From Gemmatimonadaceae bacterium (GTDB lineage: Bacteria; Gemmatimonadota; Gemmatimonadetes; Gemmatimonadales; Gemmatimonadaceae), in contig JAUQWM010000033.1 of NCBI GenBank assembly GCA_030835125.1, forward strand, positions 161,009-225,008: a stretch of 64,000 nt of DNA. The letters are read 5' to 3'. The notes beneath the pieces are model-generated. The model did not search any database and had not been told where the DNA came from. It saw only the letters and a list, made by a program, of their open reading frames with translations. The position numbers were made by a program, and so were the translations under genes. This document shows positions 56,550 through 64,000 of this stretch, piece after piece. Position 1 is the stretch's first letter. Each line of letters begins with the position of its first letter.

Positions 56550-56576
56550 GGTCGAGGGTCGAGGGTCGAGGGTCGA
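56549..56576. repeat. Heptanucleotide tandem array gggtcga x4
   Basis: Four perfect units beginning in the stop codon of the upstream gene, between convergent CDSs (56549 and 56581). Confidence 0.93.
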
Positions 56577-56580
56577 GGCT

Positions 56581-57303
56581 TCAGGCTCCCTGCGATCCGA
56601 GCAGGTACTTCACGAGGTCGCCGAAGCTGGTTGCCACGTACTCTGCGTTGCTCGAGCCGCCGTGCCGCACCTGGTCCAGCCTCACGGCTCGCATGCCGAC
56701 GGCGAGCGACCCTGCGACATCCGTCCTCTCGATGTCGCCCACGTGGACCGCCTCGCCAGGCTTCACGCCGAGCCGGTCGAGCGCCCGCTGGAATGGCTCG
56801 GGGCGTGGCTTGGCATGTCCGACGTCCCCCGAATAGACCGTCGCCTCGAAGCAGTCGAGCAGCCCGTCCTGCGCCAGCAGCTTGTCCTGCGCGCTTCCTG
56901 ACGCAAAGCCGGTGTCGGAGACCACCGCCAGCCGGAAGCGCGTGGCGAGGCTGCGTATGCCTTCTGCGGCGCCGGGCAGCAGCGGCGGCGGGAGCGCGGT
57001 CAGGGATTCATCCACCTCGGCGACGGCGCGCGCGATGTGCTCACAACTGGCGGGACGCTCGATCGCCAACTGGGCGAGGAGCCACCGGATCCGGTCGGCG
57101 GTCGTATACCCGCGATGCTCGTCACGCCACCAGCGATCCGCCTCGGCCGCTGACGCGCGGTACAGCCGGTCGAACTCGTCGGCGGGGACCTCGCTCCCGA
57201 TGCGGTGCAGCATCTCCCGCAATGCGGCCTGCCGCCGGGTCACCCGCTCCGGCGTTGAACCGGACTCGTAGATCGTGTCCCAGTAGTCGAGCGTGACGGC
57301 GAC
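56581..57303 (-). CDS. HAD-superfamily hydrolase
   Basis: TLDYWDTIYES; LAVVSDTGFASG; VGDIERTDVAGSLAVGMRAVRL; start uncertain. Confidence 0.82.
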   Translation of the reverse strand, partial: VAVTLDYWDTIYESGSTPERVTRRQAALREMLHRIGSEVPADEFDRLYRASAAEADRWWRDEHRGYTTADRIRWLLAQLAIERPASCEHIARAVAEVDESLTALPPPLLPGAAEGIRSLATRFRLAVVSDTGFASGSAQDKLLAQDGLLDCFEATVYSGDVGHAKPRPEPFQRALDRLGVKPGEAVHVGDIERTDVAGSLAVGMRAVRLDQVRHGGSSNAEYVATSFGDLVKYLLGSQGA

Positions 57304-57328
57304 CGGGGACAGGAGACCGGGGACAGGA
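57301..57328. repeat. 14-bp direct duplication (2 x [gaccggg gacagga])
   Basis: gaccggggacagga gaccggggacagga, a multiple of the 7-nt period; between fdxA and the HAD gene. Confidence 0.85.
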
Positions 57329-57341
57329 ACGGGACCGCTCC

Positions 57342-57605
57342 CTACTTCGTCGGGCGACCGGGCGGGTTGTCGCTCTTGAACACGTCCCGGTTGAGATCGA
57401 TGTACTGGCGCAGGTTCCCGGGCACGTCCTCCTCGGGAAAGATCGCCGTCACGGGGCACTCCGGCTCACACGCACCGCAGTCGATGCATTCATCCGGGTG
57501 GATGTACAGCATCTGTTCGCCTTCGTAGATGCAGTCGACCGGACAGACGTCGACGCAGGACTTGTCCTTGACGCCGATGCAGGCTTCAGTGATGACGTAC
57601 GGCAT
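57342..57605 (-). CDS. fdxA: 7Fe-type ferredoxin
   Basis: [56 protein letters not shown]. Confidence 0.95.
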   Translation of the reverse strand: MPYVITEACIGVKDKSCVDVCPVDCIYEGEQMLYIHPDECIDCGACEPECPVTAIFPEEDVPGNLRQYIDLNRDVFKSDNPPGRPTK

Positions 57606-57745
57606 TGGTGACCGGCTGGTGAGGTGTGCCCGGTGGGAGCGTGAATAATAGGCCCCTTGCGGTGCGCAATGAAGGCGCGCGACCCATGGGCATCGCCCCC
57701 GGGGCCGTACTGGACAGCCCTGCTCGCGCCGCCTATCTCACGACC

Positions 57746-58213
57746 ATGAAGCTGACCGTGAACGGGAGGGAGCGTGAGGTAACGCCCGACCCGGTGGAAT
57801 CGCTGGCGGACACCCTGCGGGCGCGGTTGCACCTGGGGGGGACCAAGGTGGCATGCGGGCGGGGGGAGTGCGGCTCGTGCACGGTGCTCCTCGATGGCCG
57901 GGCGGTGTACGCGTGCCTGACGATCACGCGCGCGTGCGAGGGCGCCGCGGTGACCACGATCGAGGGACTGGCGCCCCCGGGGGAGCTCCACCCGGTGCAA
58001 CGGGCATTTATCGAGCAGGACGCGGTCCAGTGCGGGTACTGCACGCCGGGCCAGGTGATGGCGGCGGTGGCGCTGCTGGCGGCCGAGCCGGCGCCTGACG
58101 AGCCGGCGATCCGGCGCGCGATGAGCGGCAACCTGTGCCGGTGCGGGACGTACCCGCGGATCGCGGCCGCGATCCGGTCGGTGGCGGGGCGCGGGGGCGG
58201 CACCGGTGCCTGA
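57746..58213 (+). CDS. Molybdenum hydroxylase 2x[2Fe-2S] subunit
   Basis: CGRGECGSCTVLLDGRAVYAC and CGYCTPGQVM...GNLCRCGTYPRI. Confidence 0.94.
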   Translation: MKLTVNGREREVTPDPVESLADTLRARLHLGGTKVACGRGECGSCTVLLDGRAVYACLTITRACEGAAVTTIEGLAPPGELHPVQRAFIEQDAVQCGYCTPGQVMAAVALLAAEPAPDEPAIRRAMSGNLCRCGTYPRIAAAIRSVAGRGGGTGA

Positions 58214-60569
58214 CGAGTCGCGGCGCTTCATCACCACGACGATCGAGGTCGAGGGGCGCGAGGAGACGAAGGTCGTCGAGCTCCCCGGCCGCGCGCTGGC
58301 ACCGTGGGAAGCGGACGCCGCGCTGGCGATCGTCGGGCATCCCGTCGCGCGCGTCGACGCGCTGGAGAAGGTCACCGGCGCCGCGGTGTACACCGCCGAC
58401 CGCGTCGCGCCCGGCATGCTCCACGCCGTGCTCGTGCGATCGACGATCCCGCGCGGGCGGGCCACGGTGGACCTCGAGCCGGCGCGGGGAGTGCCGGGTT
58501 TCATCGACGCGATCACGTTCAACGACCTCCCGTCCGGCAGCAAGCCGGTCCGTGCCGGTGGAGTGCGGTTCCTCGACCCCGACGTGACCTACGCGGGACA
58601 GCCGGTGGCCTGCGTGTGCGCCGAGACCTCTGGCCAGGCGCGGGCCGCAGCTCGCGCGGTGCGCCTGTCGTACGCACCGCTGCCCGGCGCGGTCACGGCG
58701 GCGCAGGCGATCGCCGGGGGGGCCCCGCCGGTGCGCGCGCGTGGGGGCAACGTGTCGCGTTCCTCGCCGGTCGAAGCGTCGCGTGGCGACGTCGAGCGCG
58801 GCCTGGCCGAGGCCGAGGTGGTGGTGCGGGGCCGGTACACCACGTCCAGCGCCCTGCACACGGCCATGGAGCCGCACGGCGCGCTGGCCGAGTGGCATGG
58901 CGACCAGCTCACGATCCACGAGGGGACCCAGGGCATCTTCGCGGTGCGCGACGAGGTGGCGGCGGCGATGGGGATCCCGCGGTCGCGGGTCCGCGTGGTG
59001 ATGGAGCACATGGGCGGCGGGTTCGGCGCCAAGAACCACGCCGGCGCGCACACGTACGCCGCCGCCTTCCTGGCCCGCCGCACGGGGCGGCCGGTGCGGT
59101 GCGTCCTCGACCGCGCCGGGGAGCAGGTCGACACGGGTCATCGCGCGCCCTGCACGATCGACGTGACGTTAGGCGCACGCCGGGACGGCACGCTCACCGC
59201 GATCGTGGCCGCAGCGCTGGTGGACCAGGGGATCTCGGGGTGGGAGGCGTCGACCACGAAGATCTTCCACGAGCTGTATGCGTGCCCGAACGTGCGGACG
59301 ACGGAAGTCTTCGCGCTCTCGAACACGCACGCCATGGCGGCGTTCCGCGGCCCGGGGCACACCGAGGGGGCGTTCGCGCTCGAGCGCGCGATGGACGAAC
59401 TGGCGCGCGAACTCGGGATGGACCCGCTGGCGTTCCGGCTGCGCAACCACGCGGACCACGACCAGGAGAAATCGCGGCCGTATTCGGGCGGCCCGTTGCG
59501 GCGCTGCCTCGAGGAGGGCGCGCGCCGTTTCGGCTGGGAAGGCCGACACGCGCGTTCGGAAGCTCCGGGGCGCGCGGAAACGATGCCGGGAATCGGCGAA
59601 CGGGCTGGTACCTTCCCGGCGGGGGGGCCCCCCCGGTGGCGGCGCGGCTTCGGGCTCGCCGCCCAGGTCTGGCCCGCCGGCGGAGGCCCGCCGGCCTATG
59701 CCACCGTCCGGCTCCACCCCGACGGTTCCGTCGACGTCCTCACCGGCACCCAGGACCTCGGCACCGGCGCCCGCACCATCATGGCCCAGGTGGCCGCCGA
59801 AGCGTTAGGCGCCCGCCTCGCCGACGTCCGCGTCATCCTCGGCGACACCGAGCGCACGCCCTACACGGGCAACTCCTGGGGGTCCATGACCACGCCCTCC
59901 GTCGCCCCGGCCGTGCGCATGGCGGCGGAAGAGGCCCGCCAGCACCTCCTCGAGGCGGCGTCCGAGGTCCTTGGCGTCGAGCGCGACCGGCTCGCCACCG
60001 GCGGCGGGATGATTACCCGGCGCGACGGCGGCGATCCCGTCCCCATCGCCGACATCACCTGCCGGCTGGGCGACGTCACCATCACGGGACATGGATCGCG
60101 GGGGCCGAACCAGCCCGGCGTGGCCTTCACGACCTTCGGCGCGCAATTCGCCGAGGTCGAGGTCGACACGGCGACCGGGCACGTGCGCGTCGTACGCATC
60201 ACGGCCGTCCACGACGTCGGGCGGGTGCTGAATCCGCTCCTCGCGCGCAGCCAGCTGGAGGGCGGGATCATCCAGGGGCTCGGCCTGGCGCTGTTCGAGG
60301 AGCGCATCATCGACGAGCGGCTGGGACGTCCGCTCACGACGGGCATCCACGACTACAAGGTCCCGACCATGGCGGACATTCCCGACATCGACGCCAGCTG
60401 CCTCGCAGCGGTCGACACGACCGCCAACCCGGTCGGCGCGCGGGGGCTGGCCGAGCCGCCGATCATCCCCACCGCGCCGGCGATCGCCAACGCGGTGGCC
60501 GACGCGTTAGGCGTCCCGGTGAACGACCTGCCGCTGGCGCCGTGGCGGATCCTCGGCGCGATTCGTTAG
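58206..60569 (+). CDS. Xanthine dehydrogenase/aldehyde oxidase-type molybdopterin-binding subunit
   Basis: Overlaps the 2Fe-2S subunit; GGFGAKNHAGAHTYAAAFLARRTGRPVR; FRGPGHTEGAFALERAMDELA; C-terminal GARGLAEPPIIPTAPAIANAVADAL. Confidence 0.93.
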   Translation: MPDESRRFITTTIEVEGREETKVVELPGRALAPWEADAALAIVGHPVARVDALEKVTGAAVYTADRVAPGMLHAVLVRSTIPRGRATVDLEPARGVPGFIDAITFNDLPSGSKPVRAGGVRFLDPDVTYAGQPVACVCAETSGQARAAARAVRLSYAPLPGAVTAAQAIAGGAPPVRARGGNVSRSSPVEASRGDVERGLAEAEVVVRGRYTTSSALHTAMEPHGALAEWHGDQLTIHEGTQGIFAVRDEVAAAMGIPRSRVRVVMEHMGGGFGAKNHAGAHTYAAAFLARRTGRPVRCVLDRAGEQVDTGHRAPCTIDVTLGARRDGTLTAIVAAALVDQGISGWEASTTKIFHELYACPNVRTTEVFALSNTHAMAAFRGPGHTEGAFALERAMDELARELGMDPLAFRLRNHADHDQEKSRPYSGGPLRRCLEEGARRFGWEGRHARSEAPGRAETMPGIGERAGTFPAGGPPRWRRGFGLAAQVWPAGGGPPAYATVRLHPDGSVDVLTGTQDLGTGARTIMAQVAAEALGARLADVRVILGDTERTPYTGNSWGSMTTPSVAPAVRMAAEEARQHLLEAASEVLGVERDRLATGGGMITRRDGGDPVPIADITCRLGDVTITGHGSRGPNQPGVAFTTFGAQFAEVEVDTATGHVRVVRITAVHDVGRVLNPLLARSQLEGGIIQGLGLALFEERIIDERLGRPLTTGIHDYKVPTMADIPDIDASCLAAVDTTANPVGARGLAEPPIIPTAPAIANAVADALGVPVNDLPLAPWRILGAIR

Positions 60570-60570
60570 G

Positions 60571-60882
60571 TCACTCGCGCCAGGCCGGCGGGGCCTCGGG
60601 CTTCCGGTGCAGTGCCGGGTTGTGGCGGTACAGCGTCGTCTTGCGGCCGATGACCTGGATCACCTCGGCCTGGCACTCGTCCGCCAGCGTGCTGGCCGTC
60701 TCGCGGACCGACAGCGGGGCGTTCCGCTCCACCTGCACCTTCACGAGCTCGCGCGCCTCGAGCGCCTCATCGAGGGACTGGAGGAGCGTCGCGGTGATGC
60801 CGTGGTGCCCCACGTGGACCGTGGCGCGCAGGTGGTGCGCCTCGGCGCGCAGCGCCGCGCGGTCCTTCCCGCGCATGCTCAC
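60571..60882 (-). CDS. yhbY: YhbY/CRM-domain RNA-binding protein
   Basis: RAEAHHLRATVHVGHHGITATLLQSLDEALEARELVKVQVERN. Confidence 0.9.
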   Translation of the reverse strand: MSMRGKDRAALRAEAHHLRATVHVGHHGITATLLQSLDEALEARELVKVQVERNAPLSVRETASTLADECQAEVIQVIGRKTTLYRHNPALHRKPEAPPAWRE

Positions 60883-61517
60883 GGGCGCCCGCCCGATCGC
60901 GTCAGGTAGGGATGCGGGTTGACCGGTTCCCCGCCCCAGTATTGTCCCCGTCCGCGATAGAGCATGACCTGGAAGTGAAGGTGGGGAAGGTTTTTCGGGG
61001 CGTTGCCCGTGGTGCCGACGAAGCCGAGGACGTCGCCGCGCGCGACCTTCATGCCCTCGGCGAGCCCCTGCTGGTATCGCTCGAGGTGCGCGTAATAGTA
61101 GACGAACCGCTCCTCCGGGTCGAGTTGATAGATCGTGATCCCCCCAGCCTCGTTCTGCCGGAGCTTGAGGACCGTCCCGGCGTCGGCGGCGATGACGGGC
61201 GTGCCACGGGACGCCATGATGTCCACCGCGTCGTGCGTTCGTCCGCCGCGGGCGGCCGAATAGGAATCATGGATCCGCGATGGGTCAGCGCCCTGGACCG
61301 GGATGATCAGGTCCTTCGCGGCCAGCATTTCCTGGGGCGTCAGGGGACGCGCCAACTCGGCCGGGGTGACGCCTCGTGAGGCGGACGCTGGAGCGGGTTG
61401 CGGCTCGGGTCGCGTCGCTGGACGGGCTCGACTGCAGGCGCCAACCAGCAGCGCGAGCACCAGCGGCGCGACGCGGACCTTCGAGCTTATCGCCTGTGCA
61501 CTCACCGGAAACCCCAT
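60879..61517 (-). CDS. M23-family peptidase lipoprotein
   Basis: Lipobox LALLVGACS; HDAVDIMASRGTPVIAADAGTV; LPHLHFQVM. Confidence 0.9.
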   Translation of the reverse strand: MGFPVSAQAISSKVRVAPLVLALLVGACSRARPATRPEPQPAPASASRGVTPAELARPLTPQEMLAAKDLIIPVQGADPSRIHDSYSAARGGRTHDAVDIMASRGTPVIAADAGTVLKLRQNEAGGITIYQLDPEERFVYYYAHLERYQQGLAEGMKVARGDVLGFVGTTGNAPKNLPHLHFQVMLYRGRGQYWGGEPVNPHPYLTRSGGRP

Positions 61518-61594
61518 CGAGAAACTGGACGACCTGGGCGGGCGGGACGAAACTGCGCGAGCGGACCCGGGATGCGGGAAGGGACCCTGCTCCA

Positions 61595-62638
61595 ATGATG
61601 ACACAGGAGGTCGGGCCTACCAACCCATTCGGAACACTGGTAGGATCACTCAGGCAGCATGCCCCCTCGGTCACCCGCCTCGCCTTGGACTACCAGCGTC
61701 CCCACGACCTTCGCCGCGCCACGGAACTGCTGTCAGTCGAAGGTGCGCAGGCACTCGGTGGCGGAACCGACCTCCTGGTGACGATCCGGGAAGGCCTCGC
61801 CCGGCCTGAGCAACTCGTCGACCTCCGCGGCCTTCCCGGCATCGACACCATCCAGAGGACGGCGGGTGGCGGGGTCCGGATCGGCGCCGCCGCTGGCGTG
61901 GCTGCGCTCGCCGCCGACCAGACGATCCGCGAGCGGTTCCCCGCCCTCGCCATGGCCTGCGATTCCGTGGGGAGCCCCGCCCTGCGCAACATGGGAACGA
62001 TCGCGGGAAGCCTCTGCCAGCGGCCGCGCTGCTGGTACTTCCGGTCCGGCATCCCGTGCCTGAAGTCGACCGGGTCCACCTGCCCGGCGGTCGATGGCCA
62101 GAACCGGCACCTCGCGATCCTCGGCGGGGGACCCTGTCACGCCGTGCACGGCTCCGACCCGGCGGTGGCGCTGGTCGCGCTCGACGCGACGCTCCTCCTC
62201 GAGGGACCCCAGGGCGCGCGGTCGGTGCCGATCGCGGAGTTCTTCGTCCTGCCTGACCCCGACCCCCGCCGCGAGAACGTCCTCCTTCCCGGTGAGTTCA
62301 TCACCGCCATCGAGCTCCCGCACGACTCGTCAGGCGGACGCCAGCGCTACACCAAGGTCCTGCACCGCGGCGCCTGGGATTTCGCGCTCGCGTCCATCGC
62401 CGTCACCCGTCGCCTCGATGGCGGCGTCCGCCTCGTGCTCGGCGGCGTCGCACCCATGCCCTGGCGCGTGAATCCCTCGGTGGAGGAAGACGTCGCCTCG
62501 GCGCCGCTCGCCGACGACGACCTCGATGCCCTGGCGGACCGTGCGTTGTACGACGCCCGCCCGCTCTCCGACAACGACTACAAGGCCACCCTCGCGCGCA
62601 CGCTGCTCCGGGACGCCATGGCCTTCGCCGCCGCCTGA
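61595..62638 (+). CDS. Molybdenum hydroxylase FAD subunit, four-Cys (probable [4Fe-4S]) type
   Basis: ALGGGTDLLVTIREGL; SPALRNMGTIAGSLCQRPRCWYFRSGIPCLKSTGSTCPAVDGQNRHLAILGGGPCHAVHGSDPA, as in PaoB/YagS-type subunits. Confidence 0.92.
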   Translation: MMTQEVGPTNPFGTLVGSLRQHAPSVTRLALDYQRPHDLRRATELLSVEGAQALGGGTDLLVTIREGLARPEQLVDLRGLPGIDTIQRTAGGGVRIGAAAGVAALAADQTIRERFPALAMACDSVGSPALRNMGTIAGSLCQRPRCWYFRSGIPCLKSTGSTCPAVDGQNRHLAILGGGPCHAVHGSDPAVALVALDATLLLEGPQGARSVPIAEFFVLPDPDPRRENVLLPGEFITAIELPHDSSGGRQRYTKVLHRGAWDFALASIAVTRRLDGGVRLVLGGVAPMPWRVNPSVEEDVASAPLADDDLDALADRALYDARPLSDNDYKATLARTLLRDAMAFAAA

Positions 62639-62662
62639 CGACCACCTCCTCCTGACACCCAA

Positions 62663-63946
62663 ATGAAGAAGCTCCTCGTGGTCATCGAGCGCGAGTACAT
62701 GGAACGCGTGCGCACGAAGTGGTTCCTCGTCGCGACGATCTTCGGCCCCGTCTTCTTCGGTGCCCTGATGTTCCTGCCCGCCTACATGACCACGCGCTCC
62801 GGCGCGTCGTCGGACGTGGCGCGCATCCGCATCATCGACGCCACCGGGACCGAGCTCGGGACCCTGGTAGCGGCGGAACTGAACGGCGGCCTGCTCGGCG
62901 ACACCTCGCTCACGCAGGTCACCGCGGTCCCGCCGTCGGGGATCGCCGATGCGGAATCGCTCGCCACCACCGCGGTCCGGCGCCGACAGGTGAAGGGATA
63001 CCTGGTCCTCGCGCCCGCGCTCTTCACGGGGGGCGGCGCCCGCTATGCCGGGCTGAACGCGACCGCGCTTGCCGACATGCGCCGCATCGAGAACGCCGTC
63101 TCGAGGGAAGTGATCGGACTCGAGCTCAAGCGCGCGGGCATGTCCACCGTCGAGGCCGACCGCCTGAAGCGCATGCGATTCACCATGCGCTCGGAGCGCC
63201 TGACCCTCTCGGGCCGCGGCGGATCGGGCAGCGTGAACCTCATCTTCGCGGCCGTCGTGGGCGTCCTGCTCTACATGACCATCCTCATGTACGGCCAGAA
63301 CGTCCTCAGGGGCGTCATCGAGGAGAAGCAGACGCGCGTCGCCGAAGTGGTCGTGTCGAGTATCAAGCCGACCACGCTGCTGGCCGGCAAGGTGCTCGGC
63401 GTGGGTGGCGTCGGGCTGACGCAGATGGGCATCTGGCTCGTCGCGTCGGTGCTCATGCTGCGGTATCGCGTGCCGGTGATGCGCGCGCTGGGACAGGATG
63501 CCACCCCCATCCCCATGCCGACCATCACGCCGACCCAGCTGGCCATCCTGCTGGTGTTCTTCCTGCTCGGCTACACGCTGTACTCGGCCCTGTTCGCGGC
63601 CGTGGGGGCCATGGTGAGCAGCGAGCAGGAAGCACAGCAGGCGCAGATGCCGGTGGTGCTGCTCCTCGTCGTTTCCATCATGTTCCTCCAGCCGGTGCTG
63701 CTGGAACCGGACGGTCGGCTCGCGCTCACGCTGGCGCTCCTGCCCGTGTCCTCACCGATCATGATGCCGCTCCGGATGAGTACCGTCGACGTGCCGCCAT
63801 GGGAGATCGGCCTCGCCCTGATCGGCCTGGTCGCGGCCGGGTACCTCGCCGTCTACTTCGCGGCCATCGTGTATCGGACCGGCCTGCTGATGCACGGCAA
63901 GCGCCCGACGCTGCGGGAGGTGTTCCGGTGGATCAAGGCGGCGTGA
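62663..63946 (+). CDS. ABC-2 type transporter permease
   Basis: MKKLLVVIEREYMERVRTKWFLVATIFGPVFFGALMF...; VIEEKQTRVAEVVVSSIKPTTLLAGKVLGVG. Confidence 0.9.
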   Translation: MKKLLVVIEREYMERVRTKWFLVATIFGPVFFGALMFLPAYMTTRSGASSDVARIRIIDATGTELGTLVAAELNGGLLGDTSLTQVTAVPPSGIADAESLATTAVRRRQVKGYLVLAPALFTGGGARYAGLNATALADMRRIENAVSREVIGLELKRAGMSTVEADRLKRMRFTMRSERLTLSGRGGSGSVNLIFAAVVGVLLYMTILMYGQNVLRGVIEEKQTRVAEVVVSSIKPTTLLAGKVLGVGGVGLTQMGIWLVASVLMLRYRVPVMRALGQDATPIPMPTITPTQLAILLVFFLLGYTLYSALFAAVGAMVSSEQEAQQAQMPVVLLLVVSIMFLQPVLLEPDGRLALTLALLPVSSPIMMPLRMSTVDVPPWEIGLALIGLVAAGYLAVYFAAIVYRTGLLMHGKRPTLREVFRWIKAA

Positions 63947-64000
63947 GTTGAGATGAGTTGAGAGTTGAGAGTTGAGAGTTGGGAGAGGCTCCTCTCAACT
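63947..64000. repeat. Heptanucleotide array (gttgaga/gttggga) with inverted copy, continuing past window end
   Basis: gttgaga units at 63947, 63957, 63964, 63971, then gttggga at 63978 and inverted cctctcaact. Confidence 0.88.

Noticed and set aside
58304-60922. 872-aa plus-strand ORF
   Set aside because: Out-of-frame shadow of the molybdopterin subunit (58206-60569); Arg/Gly-rich nonsense composition.
1-64000. Mobile element or prophage in the window
   Set aside because: No transposase, integrase, terminase or inverted-repeat-flanked segment seen; gene content is chromosomal.

Overview
High-GC bacterial chromosome segment; protein content and style suggest Gemmatimonadota (taxonomy is inference). 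It is densely coding, and I saw no rRNA, tRNA, CRISPR array, transposase or phage genes. From left to right: (1) a copper/heavy-metal resistance island at about 1-15.7 kb: CopB-like ATPase (cut by the window edge), CusA/CusB/TolC, a CopC-CopD fusion, uncharacterised secreted proteins, CsoR, CopA, CopZ, then an ECF sigma/zinc anti-sigma pair; (2) pdxH, rsgA, an M14 peptidase, a Kelch propeller, a PQQ dehydrogenase, a TonB receptor and a NarL-type two-component system; (3) an ECF sigma factor with a membrane protein carrying an AMPK/CBM48-like domain and two unknown partners (27.9-31.05 kb); (4) fadIJ, glpD, greA, deoC, a tandem ALDH16-like dehydrogenase, a deoxyhypusine-synthase-family protein and a LOG protein; (5) a phosphodiesterase, a pair of plug-like lipoproteins, queG, a matrixin, a PDZ/anti-sigma/ECF sigma set, a beta-lactamase-fold hydrolase with a histone-H1-like tail, a MIP18 protein, a glycoside-hydrolase-like lipoprotein, rnd and ferredoxin; (6) a PaoABC/XDH-type molybdenum hydroxylase whose operon is split by two opposite-strand genes, then an ABC-2 permease. 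The two most unusual signals are genome-scale rather than genic: a recurrent octamer GCCTRACG/CGTYAGGC (about 47 exact hand-counted copies) in which the otherwise rare TTA Leu codon is concentrated, and a class of heptanucleotide tandem repeats filling gene ends, mostly between convergent genes, one of which lies in frame inside the tandem ALDH gene. All counts were made by eye.
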